Assembly: GCA_014621425.1 (NCBI GenBank)
Contig: JAANBB010000049.1
Span: 101,794 to 165,793 of the forward strand
Direction: 5' to 3'
Origin: Cylindrodendrum hubeiense
Taxonomy: Eukaryota > Ascomycota > Sordariomycetes > Hypocreales > Nectriaceae
DNA: 64,000 bases
The translations under genes and the position numbers were made by a program. The notes below the pieces were generated by a model. The model was not told the origin of the DNA, did not search any database, and worked only from the letters and a program-made list of their open reading frames with translations. Shown here one piece after another: positions 24,329 through 36,015 of this stretch. Position 1 is the stretch's first letter. The number at the start of each line of letters is the position of its first letter.

Positions 24329-26169
24329 ATGTCTGTCTTTTTCAAAGAGGCTTCACCGTATGTATCCCCATGATAACGCTCTGCCCCTAGAACTCGGCGC
24401 TGACCTTTTTGTCCCAGGAACAATCCGGTGAAGAAGGGGGATGTCGAGAATGTCTTGAAGCGAATTGGCGTTGCCATCAACGACCAAGACTCGGACGACT
24501 TTAATCAGCTCCTCGCTGCTGTCCATGATTGCGCAGAACACATCTCCGAACTCCCCGACTATCAGCCAATACCCGATGTTAAGAAATACCCGCGCGAGAA
24601 TGTGCATCGACCGACTGCAGATCAGCAAGACTTCGGCAACGCATGGGCACACAAGTTCCTCATCAGAGGCGACTCCAACGGGTCTCTCCTGAGGGGCAAG
24701 TCAGTATGCGTGAAAGATTGCATTGCCGTCGCTGGTGTGCCACAGTTCTACGGCAGCGATGCATTTCCTGCATGGACCCCAAGCACGGATGCAACCATTG
24801 TGACACGGATGCTCGATGCTGGCGCAAACATCGTCGGAACGGCGACGTGTGAGAACTTTTGCAACTCAACATCGTCCTTTACTAGCGCTCAGGGGACTAT
24901 TGATAACCCCTATAGAAAGGGGTACTCTGCTGGTGGAAGCACCTCAGGAGGCGCCGCGCTGGTTGGATCTGGGCTGGTTGATTGCGCCATTGGAGGAGAT
25001 CAAGGAGGGAGTATCCGAGTCCCTGCCTCCTTGTGTGGGTGTAAGTAACTCATCATTGTTCCATTGTCTATGATTCAATTGCTGACTCGGTGATCTTAAC
25101 AGGCGTTGGATTCAAGCCTACTCATGGGCTGGTCCCTTGGACTGGTATAACGAGTGGTGACGCCATTGATGATCACGCTGGTCCATTGACCCGATCAGTT
25201 TATGATGCGTCTCTATTTCTCGATGCTATTGCTGGAAACGACGGTATCGACGACAGGTCCTTCGCTTCGGGGTCTCATGGGTCACACGGTTACGCAGAAT
25301 CGCTGGTCAAGTGGAATGGTCAGCTTCCCAGCTTAGCCGGTGTCAAAATCGGCATTCTAAGAGAGGGATTTGATCCAGAAGTCTTCGACCCCAAGGTTAA
25401 GGAGGTTGTTCTCTCTGCTGCGAGCAAGTTCCAACAGCTGGGTGCCACGGTTGAGGAAGTGTCCATTCCGTCGCACCTTGAAGGCCCCGCTGTCTGGACC
25501 ATCCAGCAAAGGATATCGGGGTCCATGACCATCCTTGGCCAAGCCCATGGAAGAAGAGGGCTTTACCTCACCGAATTTGAGCACACAAGACTCCCTTGGA
25601 CTACAGAGAACTTCCAGAAACTCTTCCCATCTACCCAAAACACCATCATCAATGGCCTCTACCTAATGGATAAATTCCCAGGTCTTTACGGCAAGACCGT
25701 GAACCTCGGGCGCAAGATCAGCGATGACTACGAGAGGACTTTATCTAAGTTTGATGTCCTCGTCATGCCCACGACACCATACGTGGCCCCTCAGCATGGG
25801 AGTCGTGGAACGCCGCGTCAGTGTTTCGAACCAAGCATTGGTCTTACTTCCAACACTGCCGTGTTCAACGTGACGGGTCACCCAGCCATGTCATTGCCGG
25901 TGGGATTCGCACCCGCCAAGGAAGACTCGAAGGTGCTACTCCCTGTTGGCATGCAAATTGTTGGGGGTCTGTGGCAGGAGAAGAAGATTCTCAAGGTTGC
26001 ACATGCCTGGGAGACTGCTTTTGACTGGAAAGCAACTGCCACTGCAAACGGATGCCCCGACAAGGTCGTGTCTGGAGGTTTGAAGGAAAATGGCTGGTCA
26101 AAGTTGAACGAGTCGAAGTTGAATGGGCAAGGTAAAATAGAAATCAGCGAGCTTACAGTACAGTCTTAG
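24329..26169 (+). CDS. amidase (amidase signature family)
   Basis: Hydrolyses a carboxamide to the acid and ammonia. Three exons, 24329-24357, 24418-25040, 25103-26169; 572 aa, normal for the fungal family. The Ser-cisSer-Lys triad is visible: Lys in LRGKSVCVKDCIAVAGVP, the Gly/Ser-rich stretch SAGGSTSGGAALVGSG, and the nucleophile region GGDQGGSIRVPASLCG, with CVGFKPTHGLVP immediately after. It has no signal peptide. Neighbours (deacetylase/imidase-like, ADH, SDR, permease, regulator) suggest it releases ammonia from an intermediate of a nitrogen compound used by the cluster. Its stop is only 51 bases from the stop of the convergent SDR. Confidence 0.93.
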
Positions 26170-26220
26170 ACGAAGAATTAGATATTGTAACATGATTTTG
26201 CTTCTTCAATATTTCTCTGC

Positions 26221-27133
26221 CTAGTTGATAGTATATCCACCGTCTACCACCAGAGCATGTCCCTGGATAAAAGATGCCTGACTCGAACACAAGAATAACA
26301 CAGCATTAGCGACTTCGTCCGGCCGGCCCATCCTCCGCATCGGCGCAATGTCAACCGCAGGCTTTAGTCGCTGCGTCACTTCCTCTGAGCCCGTAGTCAA
26401 CGGGGTTTCAATAACACCGGGGCAGACGCAATTAATACGGATGCCATCGGCAGAGTAGTCGATGGCATCCGCACGAGTCATGTTGATGATGGCCGCCTTA
26501 GAAGCGCAGTACGGAGCTGTTGCACGAAATAGAGTCAAAAACTGCGATCTTAATTAAGGACTGGGAGATAACGTACCAGCCCCAGGCCGCGCAACTATTC
26601 CCAGTTGGCTGGCAATGTTCACGACTGCGCCCCTCTGCTCAGGGTGCTCTTCGAGCGGCTCCTGCTTCAACATCTGTGCAAGCGCCGCCCGCGAGCAAAG
26701 CCATGAGCCACGATAGTTGACGCGGGTAATCAGGTCAAAAGCAGCTGTCGAGGTCTCTGTCGAGCGTAAGGACTCTCCCAAGATGCCCGCACAGTTTACG
26801 GCATAGTCGAGGCGCGAGAACTTGTTGGCAACGTCGCTGGTCATGGACGAGACGAAGTCCTCATCTGAGATGTCGCCCAAGTGCGTCAACACTTGCGCCT
26901 TTGGGTTAATATCCAAAATGGCGTCTCTGGTCTGCGCAAGGGTGGTTTCGTTGATGTCTGTGATGGTAAGCCTGGAGCACCCCGACCGGGCAAATGCTTT
27001 GGCGATGGCGGCGCCGATTCCTGGGCATCGGTGTAAGTGAGAGCTATTGAAATGAAATTGGAGCTGCCATACCAGTGCCACCAGCGCCTGTAACCAAGGC
27101 TACGCCTGGAAGCTTTGTGAACAAGGATGCCAT
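26221..27133 (-). CDS. short-chain dehydrogenase/reductase (SDR)
   Basis: Three exons, 27133-27073, 27020-26577, 26516-26221; 266 aa. Classical SDR: cofactor motif VALVTGAGGTGIGAAIA (TGxxxGxG), NAG motif as VNCAGILG, catalytic Ser in VVNIASQLG and the YxxxK motif as APYCASKAA. The C-terminus SFIQGHALVVDGGYTIN is typical of NAD(H)-using oxidoreductases of the FabG type. Asp in ITDINE after the second strand favours NAD over NADP. It is transcribed divergently from the C2H2 regulator and tail-to-tail with the amidase. Substrate unknown; membership in the catabolic cluster is inferred from position and promoter motifs. Confidence 0.92.
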
Positions 27134-27557
27134 CGCGATAGAGGTTATTCTGGGTTCAATACGACGGATGGTATTGATGGTTGCTGACGGGCTGAGGTCT
27201 GAGGGGACGAGCGCATATCATCTCCCAAACGCTGGATTGCTATTGATCGGTGACAATGCTGTCTCAGAGGGAGATCCCTGCTCCAAACTCAACCCATTAT
27301 CTTTCCAATCCGATCGCGATGCCTCGTCCAATGGCCCGGCGATCCTTTACTCAGGCTAGTGACCACCCCGAACTGATTGTGGAGACCTCCACTCCGTCCA
27401 GAAACCTACTCCAACTCCAAGTGGAGAGCGTCCGAGAATCCGAGATAAGCCCCCCCCCCCCCCCCCCCCCCAGCGAGTCATTCACCCAGCTGACAGCGTC
27501 TCCAAAGACTAGTCCCCATGGCCCCAGTTTGTCGTCGTCGCATCTTTCTCCAACTCA
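27134..27557. promoter_or_regulatory. divergent promoter, SDR / C2H2 regulator
   Basis: 424 bases between divergent start codons. Exact CTCCAAC lies at 27409 and again at 27548-27554, three bases before the regulator's ATG, with CTCCAAG overlapping at 27415. The presence of the motif before the regulator itself allows autoregulation. Confidence 0.55.
27450..27471 (+). repeat. homopolymer run of 22 C
   Basis: An uninterrupted cytosine tract in the 5' leader or promoter of the C2H2 regulator. Its true length is uncertain, since such runs are error-prone in sequencing and mutable in nature. Confidence 0.85.
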
Positions 27558-30361
27558 ATGTCCACCATCGCCTCCAAGATGCTGGAGAGCGAAGGAGGTG
27601 GCACGCAACCGCCGGTTCAGCGCAGGCGACGCCGTGGAGTTCCCCACGTGTGCTCCCATTGCGCAAGGTCCTTCAAACGCTCCGAACATCTGGAGCGCCA
27701 TGTTCGCACTCGTGGGTTTCCCCAGACTTGGAGTTGAGGATTGAGATGGCCCCCGGGGGTTCGCCCCAGTGGCCCACTGTGCCCACATGCTCATCATCGA
27801 CCAGATACCAAGGAAAAGCCGTTTATGTGCACCTGTGGAGCGGCCTTTACACGCCGCGATCTCTTGACTCGGCATCAGCGCATTACATTCCACGTAGGTG
27901 ATGCGGTGGATCCAGCGATATCCCACCGGCCGGCTGAGCCAGACCTGGCTGCCGCTGCCGCCGCCGAATCGCTGTCGACGTTGTCCGGTTTGAATGCTCC
28001 CCCATGGGCTCAACCGCCTGCGTCTGCTGCAGTTTACGTAGATGTAAGCCAGCGTGATATGGTGTCACAAACAATTTCTGCCGAGGCATGTAATCAGACC
28101 CTCATGGCTCCTCAGATGCTCGACCAAGGTTTGTTCCCCCAAAGATAGCCACAGGCTCTCGGGGTCCCATGCTAATACTTTTACTCATAATAGGCCAGGA
28201 CATGAGCGGTCTTGATCAGTTTCGGGAGTTTGCCGAGTTTCTCGACGGTGTAGGCCTCCCGGCCGAGTGGAGTCCGTACTTCCAGAACCCGGACAGAGAG
28301 TCGGAGGCTGGAGACCAGGCAACGGGAGAGCTCGAGGCTTCAGTTATCCATCCTAACTCCGGGCCTGTCACTAGGCCAGGCACGCCATTCAGCTCGTGGT
28401 TGCCCTCGGCACCTGAAAACGACAGAATTACTGGAGGTGGTTCGGTTGAAAGTATGTCACGGCCGCATAGTCTTATTTGTCTTGTTCCCAACTCTAACAA
28501 TCTCAATTAGATCCTCGGGTTCACGAATTCTCACCTCCTCTGTTCAAAATCACCGACGAGCAGCGAGCTAGATTAGACGACTCACTGGAACGGTTCCGAG
28601 GTGTTCTCGATCCGAACTTTCGCTTACCTTCCCGCCATGCCCTCACCAGATACGTCACATCGTACTTCGAAGGATTCCATACCCACTTGGTGTTCATCCA
28701 CGTCCATACTTGGAGAGTCCTCGATAGCCCATTGGAACTGGTACTTTCTATTGCCGCCCTTGGCGCACAGTATTGTTTGGAGCATCGAAACTCAGAGCGC
28801 TTATTCCACGCTGGCAAAGCAGTGCTCATTGAAAGGCTGTTTCACGAGCGTGACAGGTTCGGGCCTAAGACAACTAGTCTTCTAAGCATGCAGACAAGCC
28901 CACATCATAGACAGGCTCTGGGTGACGGGGGCTCCGTAATGTCTGGCATGTCGAGTATGGATTGCGGGCTGTGGGAACCGATCGATACTGTTCGAGCCCT
29001 GATAAATCTCATGGGTTACGCAACATGGGAGCCCAAGGAGTCTCTATTGCAGGAGGCGTTCACCTTGCAGAGCCTGTTGGCCCAAGTTCTTCGAGATGTC
29101 GGACTGGAGGAAGAAGAGGAACCTGAGAGCAATTCTGATCTTGCGTCACTACATACAGCTTGGCTGGCATGGGTCCGCCAGGAATCCGTTCGGAGGGCAA
29201 AACTTATCGCATTTTCATTCATCCACATTCACAGCGTCGCCTACAACGTCTACCCAGCTCTGCGGAGCAACGAAATTCACCTAAGGCTACCCTGCTCCAC
29301 CAAGGAGTGGAAGGCCCCAGCAGCGATGCAGTGGCAGTCGGCTCGTCAAGAGGTGCGAAAACAACAGCTTCATTTCCAAGATGCATTAGGGCTGCTGTTG
29401 CGCAACCTGGACTGTGGCGTAGCATTGGACCCAATCCCCACGCCACTCGGGAATTATGTCCTGTTGCATGGATTATTGCAACGAATCTACATAGTCCGTG
29501 ATCTGTCTTTGCCAATCATGGATCACTCAGCGTCCCTTCCAGCTGAGGAGGTGGATAAACTGGAGTAAGTCAAATCATAACGCATCATCACTTCCACTCA
29601 GGGTATCCTCCAACCTGGAGACCAAGCTAACAATGAATACAGGCGAGGACTTCGTTCATGGACTACTAGCTGGCAACAAGCACCGGAATCGAGTCTGAAT
29701 CCCAACAATGAGAATGGACCGATTCCTTTTACTTCAAGTTCCTTGCTCGGGCTCGCGTACGTCCGCATCTATCTCAACCTCGGCCCGTATCGACAACTGG
29801 ACACTCGAGACCCAACCCGAATTGCAAAGGCGATGTTGAAGTGTCCTGGTGTTGAACGAAGCGACGGCGTCATATCAGCCCTGTTGTATGCCACTCATGC
29901 GCTGAGCATTCCGGTCAGACTAGGCGTCGACCGTGTTGCTCGGAGCCAGGCGTTCTTCTGGAGCGTTCGCCATTCGCTATCGGCCCTAGAATGTGCAGTC
30001 CTTCTTAGCAAGTGGCTTTGCTCCCTTCAATCCTCCGTTAAAGCGATACCCCTTACTGGTATGTATTCCCCGTCCTGATTATATGTCTTGATAACTAACA
30101 TGACGCTTTTATTCAGGCAGTGAAGACCGTATATTACACTGGGTTCGGTGCATTGTCGAAGAAGCCTATGCTGTAGTGGACTTTGACGAGGAAGAGGAGG
30201 CTGGGCTCCGACTGGACCCGCAAGGCCTCAGTTTCGCCGTGTTGAAGATATGGGCGCACTTCTTCAAAAGAAACACCCAATGGCCCTTTATCAACATCCT
30301 CGGCGCAAGCCTGGAGAAGTACAGAGATCAACTGATTCGCAATTGCCAACAGCGGCCGTGA
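27558..30361 (+). CDS. C2H2 zinc-finger regulator with fungal-specific transcription factor domain
   Basis: Six exons, 27558-27711, 27805-28128, 28194-28451, 28511-29564, 29643-30058, 30117-30361; 816 aa. A basic leader (QRRRRRG) precedes finger 1 (Cys32, Cys35, His48, His52), linker TKEKPF and finger 2 (Cys60, Cys62, His75, His81; a shortened C-x-C). The helices read RSEHLER and RRDLLTR, so positions -1/+3/+6 are R-H-R and R-L-R as in yeast Adr1. The fungal_trans region starts near residue 260 (LFKITDEQRARLDDSLERF) and contains HLVFIHVHTWRV and an LIALMGYATWEP-like stretch. It probably regulates the adjoining permease, deacetylase, ADH, amidase and SDR genes through GTTGGAG sites. The splice at 27711/27805 is fixed because it alone restores the inter-finger linker. 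Confidence 0.9.
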
Positions 30362-31107
30362 TACAACAAAGGACCAGCCGACAAAGCCAAGAGCTCCACG
30401 GCATCACGGAACGTTCTCCGGGCCGAGGTGGTGACTTGGCAACTTGGCGCCGAGACACATAGGCCACGGTGGCCTCCTCTTTCGTAACGAGACGCTCATG
30501 TGTGGTTTTGGAGTGGAATTAAGGTCTGAGGTCATCCCGTTAGGGAAGTTGCTTATCCAGCGACCACTACTTGGCCCTGGAGTGTCGGCCGTAGATCCTT
30601 GAAAGGATGGGATCCAGACCGATCCAAACCACCACTACTAAATTTGGACACCAGACAAAGCAGACGAAGAACACCGAGGATAAACACTAATCTGGAACGG
30701 GCATCGTGGCCGCCACACAGGTTCGGTCCCGGATGGTTATCTGGGACTCACCTCACGTATTATCCTGGTTAACATGGGCCGGAGCAATGCTGGGGGAGCT
30801 TGATGGGCATCGTCAATGGTCACGGTGCCAAAATTGGCATGCGCCAGGGATATTTAACGCAGTTATCGTCTAATGACGGGCTTGGCAAGAGGAGCAGTTG
30901 CTGGAAACCCGAAGTGGCGATAAGGAATCCCATGAGAGGATCTCCATACCCCAACGCCATTTCAGGGAAGCGACACGCCGTCGAGGGATTTCAGGCCACT
31001 ATTGGGTAGTAGCGAAGCCAATGCCCACTCTCCCGGTATTTCTGCGGCCGCAGTCGAACTGGACACTGGGCCGATGGCATCACCCAGTGCCAAGATCGGG
31101 GGTGAGG

Positions 31108-31137
31108 TGGATGTTGGTTGGATGTTGGTTGGATGCA
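31108..31137 (+). repeat. short tandem repeat, GGATGTTGGTT unit
   Basis: Two and a half copies of an 11-base unit in the intergenic region. Confidence 0.7.
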
Positions 31138-32013
31138 GGTCGAAGGCAGAGTGCCACGAATTGGGTCTCAGATAAGGTGTTGGACAAAAGTCCCCAAGGT
31201 GAGCCTGAGCAAGACACGATGAGCAGTTATGGAGAAGGTGCCTCCTGGGGAACAAAGACTCGACATCGGTGTCGTCGCTGTGTTCGTAAGCATTCGCCAT
31301 AGCTCCAATTGATGATAGCAACCTCGATCATTTGAGACATTCTAGGTCCTCAGCACGATATGCAGATAGATAATGGTCGAGTTCCACTAAATACCACCAA
31401 GACGACACGCGTCGTCGAGAGTGGCCATCCTCGCGTGAGGTGATGGGCCCAAATAGGATGGTGGTGATAGAGATACGGGGATGGCCCCGGCCGCTGCCTA
31501 GTCCCATCTTGGAGCCCCGCAGTGAAACAAGGAAGGGAACTAGTGCAGCATGTCAGAACCATAAGCACTGAAAGCCAGCCATTGCCGAATCGAAGGGCCT
31601 GGGCTCGGACGGTTAAGTTACTTGATCGATCGGCAGCCCTGTCTCAGCGCCGATAGAGCAGCCGCCGTGAGAAGCCCCCTTCGCCATGACGCTGCGGCAA
31701 CAAAAGTCCCAGGGTCCAGACGACTCTCTGTCTGCCCAACGGCTGTCACATGATTCGCCCATGTGACCGCCCACGAGGAACCCAACTTCGACGTCCGTCC
31801 ACTGGAGCACAGGCCACCCCGGTAGTAGCTTTAGCTGCGTCCCACGGTGGCCCGCTTCGCTGACGACGCCCATGAACTTCCCCATCATCATGCTTCTCCA
31901 CGAACCCGATTCGGGCATCTACACCGTGTATCAGATGTCCAAATATCCGACTATGGGCCGTCCCGCTTGTCCTGCTCCACGCATTTCCGTCGCCATGGTG
32001 TTTGTGTTGCCCA

Positions 32014-32062
32014 TGTGCAAGTGTAAGTGTGCAAGTGTTAGTGTGCAAGTGCACAGGTGGGC
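32014..32062 (+). repeat. imperfect tandem repeat, GTGCAAGTGT-like unit
   Basis: Three to four diverged copies of GTGCAAGTGT/GTAAGTGT in intergenic DNA. Confidence 0.65.
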
Positions 32063-33206
32063 AAGGATGCAACTGCAACACCAACAACCCAATCTCGGAC
32101 TGAGTCTCCCTGACGGTGTGCCTCGGTCCTTCGTGGACTGTATCAAGATACCGCGGCCTAATTGATGCATTTGGATAACAGCCACCAACGTGCCACACCA
32201 TGGAGGCACAATGAACTTGTTGGGTGTTCCAGTCCAACAAGCTGGCGGTCTTGGCGGTAATAAGGCGACCTCAAACCCAAGACTAACATACACAGTAGCA
32301 AGTACGTCCTCGCCCAGCAATTCACCTTGACGGATTCTATCCTTACACACGGGCATGAGCTTCCTCATTCAGCCGCCCATCAAAAGTTCCGGCGAATACA
32401 GTAACAGACCGTCGGGAGCATCGATACAACTACTACATGCATCTCCAGCAGGCGAATGAACAAGGGCAGAGCTCCGTTGCCCACGCGTTCGGGGACGTAC
32501 AAGATGCAGACCCCTGGTCCTGCATCAGCGCCACTCCTCAACTCAGAACCCATTCCGCCGACATCTCGCGATCGATAGTATCAAAATCTCCAAGATTGAA
32601 GCCCAGAGCATGCTTTGAGAGGATGCTTTGATGCCACATACGTATCCGGCGCCTCTTCAATGGCTGCGTGACCTACCCAGTAGCGATGTACAACTCCACG
32701 GCGTATGCTATCTCCAAAAGTTCCTCAAAGTGTAGCCAATACTCTGACCGAACCCCAGGACCTCACGACCGTGTCGGAATCGTCTCGTCGACATCCCCCA
32801 CACATAACCCAAATCTGCGATAGTGATTTGCGACTCACCCTGATGTACAGACATCCACTTAGCGTCCGGTGGTCCACGAACCGCCTGCATCCTATCCCCA
32901 GACAGTCGACTCCCCATCACAAAAGATCCTCTCCCCCTCGTTCCGGGCAGGTCACTTGTGGTGGTGCAATCTATCCCTATCATTGTTATCATATCAAATT
33001 GGTCTTGGCACGGGGGGTTGGTGCTACTTTGTGCCCGAGGTGAACCGTGATACCTTGCTGTCGTACAATTCCCTTTCAATTGATAAATTACCGTTCGCCC
33101 TCTTTGAGACATGATGCCGTTTCCTTTGCTACTGATATGACACTAGTCCATCATCTAGCAGTCCAAAGGTAGTCTTCTAGGTTTCCTCTTACATGTCTTG
33201 ACTGAA

Positions 33207-36015
33207 ATGGCCGAGGTTATCAAGAAGACGGACGCCCCGGCCCCGGCCGGCGGCGTCCTTGAGAAAGAGGTCGGTGTTAGATCCAGCATCTCCGCCCTAC
33301 CTTGTGTAGACCCTACTGCTCACTCTATTCACAGACTTTCGACACCGTCACCAGTTCCAGCGAGCCCGAGGTTGCTGTCCAGAATGTTCTCGCTGTCACA
33401 GAGGACGATTTACTCGAGGCCAAAGAGATTGCCGCCAGTCTATCTCTCGAGGAAGTCCGCACGGTAGGTCCTCTTCATACCTACCATTTCTAACACGCTG
33501 ACTCTCTCGCAGATGATGACCCAGGTCTACGCCCTCCACAAGAGGGACCCAAACTTCCCCCTCTCCATCATTGAAAAGATTGAGCTCTTCATAGGCAAGC
33601 CACGCCCAATAACAGGCCCGGCCAACAATGTCTAACATCTCCAATCGCAGGAAACGAGGCCATCTTTGAGAACCCGGAGAAATACGAGCAAATCATCCAG
33701 GAGATGAAGATCGAGACCGCCCTCATCACCAACAACTCCCCCTATGCAGAGGTCCGTGCTGTTGTCGACAACCACGATGACCCTACCATGCCGTGTTCGA
33801 CAATCCGTGCCTGGATTATCGGCATCTTCTTCTCCGCTGCCATCTCGTTTATCAATGGATTTTTCGACATTCGCCAGCCGAGTATCTACGTTACGTCCAA
33901 TGTGCCCCAGCTCCTCGCCTATCCCGTCGGCAAGCTGTTCGAAAAGTTTCTTCCCGATGTTGGCTTCACTCTCGGGGGTGTTCGGCATAGTCTCAATCCA
34001 GGCCCATTTAACAAGAAGGAACATATGCTTATTACCATCATGGCAAGTATCTCGAAGGACGTCCCGTATACCAACTATGTCGTCTGGATGCAGTATCTCC
34101 CAACCTACTTCAACCAGTCTTGGGCCATCAACTTCGGCTACCAAATCACTATCGCTCTGTCCACCAACTTCATCGGCTACGGCCTCGCCGGCCTCTGCCG
34201 ACGATTCCTCGTTTACCCGTCCTACTGTGTGTGGCCCGCATCTCTCGTAACGATTGCCCTCAACACCGCCTTCCACAGCGATGGTAACCTCCCTGTGCTC
34301 GGTCCACTCAAGAAGGTTTGGCGGTGGTCGCGTCTCAAGTTCTTCACCATCGCCTTCACGGCCATGTTCTTTTACTTCTGGCTGCCCAACTACCTCTTTT
34401 ATGGCCTGAGTTGGTTCAGCTGGATGACATGGATCGCCCCAAACAACGTCAACCTGTCGGTCATCACAGGTGGTTATAGCGGCATGGGCCTGAACCCCTT
34501 CTCGACCTTTGACTGGAACGTCTTCATCTACTTCCTCGACCCTCTGATGGTGCCATTCTTCAGTACCTTGAACTACTTCATAGGCGCGCTTGTCACCTTC
34601 TTCATCGTGGTTGCCATATTCTACGCCAATGCGTACAACAGTGCATACCTACCCATCAACTCCAACAAGGTCTATGACCACTTCGGACTCAAGTACAACG
34701 TGTCATCCATTCTAGACGAGCGCGGTATTTTCGATGCTGAAAAGTACGAGGCTTACTCGCCACCGTTCCTTGCAGCCGGCAATATCGTGGTCTACATGTT
34801 CTTCTTCGCTGTGTATACGTCCACAATCACCTACGGTGTTCTGTACCACCACCGTGAAATCCGCATGGGCTTCCGCGACCTTGTCAACAGCTTCCGTCCA
34901 TCTAAGAAAGAGGAGGTCGAGAAGGGCCAGGTTCTGGATGTTCACAACCGCCTCATGAAATCGTACACCGAAGTTCCAGAGTGGTGGTACCTCATTGTTT
35001 TGATTCTCGCTGTGATCCTTGGCGTTGTTGGTATCGCAGAATGGCCGACTTACACCACCCCTGCCGTTGTCCCTTACGGTATCGCGTTGTGCCTCATTTT
35101 CGTCGTGCCAGTCGGCATCATCCGTGCCATGACCGGTGTTGAGGTTACCCTCAATGTCTTGGCCGAGTTCATCGGTGGCTCTTGGGTCGAGGGCAACGCC
35201 CTGGCCATGTGCTTCTTCAAGACATACGGCTACGTGACTTGCGCCCAAGCCCTCAATTTTAGCAACGACCTGAAGCTAGCCCACTACCTCAAGATCCCCC
35301 CGCGCTTCACATTCTGGGCCCAGATGGTTCCGACAATCGTCTCGACTTTTATCTGTGTCGCCATTGTCCAGTACCAAGTCAACCTGAAGGACGTCTGCAC
35401 TGATGACGCCCCATACCGATTCTTCTGCCCTGGCATCAACACCTTCTTCACCGCCGCCGTGCTTTGGGGTACAGTCGGCCCCAAGAAGATGTGGGGTGCC
35501 GGCGGTCAGTATGTTGAGACATTGGTTGGCTTCCCTCTTGGATTCATTGTCGTTGTCATCTTCTGGTGGCTCGGTAGAAAGTACCCCAAGAACAAGCTCA
35601 TCCGCAACACGCACCCCGTCGTCATCTTCAACGGCGGCCTCATCTGGGCACCCTACAACTTCACATACATCTGGCCTGCTGTTCCCATTGGTTGGTTCTC
35701 CTGGGTCTTTCTCAAGAAGCGCTACCTCGGTCTGTGGTCCAAGGCAAGTCCCTTTATTTCCTGCGTATTGCAGTCTACATCGCACGCAAAACTAACAAAT
35801 CCCGGTAGTACAACTTTGTCCTCTCGGCCGCGTTCTCCGCAGGCATCGCTATCTCAGCTCTTGTCATCTTCTTCGCGCTGCAGTATAGCAACATCGAGGT
35901 TACGTGGTGGGGCAACACGGCCCCCTTCGAGGGCTGTGAGGGCTCTGGTGCGTGCGTCCTCAAGACCCTGGCTGATGGCGAGTATTTCGGCCCTCGTCTT
36001 GGAGACTTCCATTAG
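33207..36015 (+). CDS. oligopeptide transporter, OPT family
   Basis: Proton-coupled uptake of small peptides, or of glutathione or siderophore-type ligands, at the plasma membrane. Five exons, 33207-33269, 33335-33463, 33513-33594, 33651-35743, 35809-36015; 857 aa, normal for the family. A soluble N-terminus of about 120 residues (LEEVRT, DPNFPLSIIEKI) precedes FFDIRQPSIYVTSNVPQLLAYPVGK and about 14 membrane segments; further OPT marks are SWAINFGYQI, LNPFSTFDWN and YTEVPEWWY. Introns 3 (33595-33650, donor GCAAGC) and 4 (35744-35808, donor GCAAGT) are GC-AG; no GT donor closes the conserved frame. The exon 1 donor is ambiguous (33269, or two codons later). The exact substrate is unknown. Confidence 0.93.

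Larger units (their letters stand above)
30362..33206. other. long intergenic region between the cluster and OPT gene
   Basis: 2.85 kb in which I find no gene. Open frames up to 164 aa on the minus strand (31746-32368) have no family features and overlap short repeats. It marks the right edge of the catabolic cluster; the last few hundred bases are the OPT promoter. Confidence 0.5.

Noticed and set aside
27250..27744. Longer N-terminal frame for the C2H2 regulator including a poly-Pro run
   Set aside because: It is in a different frame from the zinc fingers and depends on the 22-C homopolymer; the finger frame starts at 27558.
31746..32368. Minus-strand open frames up to 164 codons
   Set aside because: Overlap repeats, no family features, poor composition for a protein.
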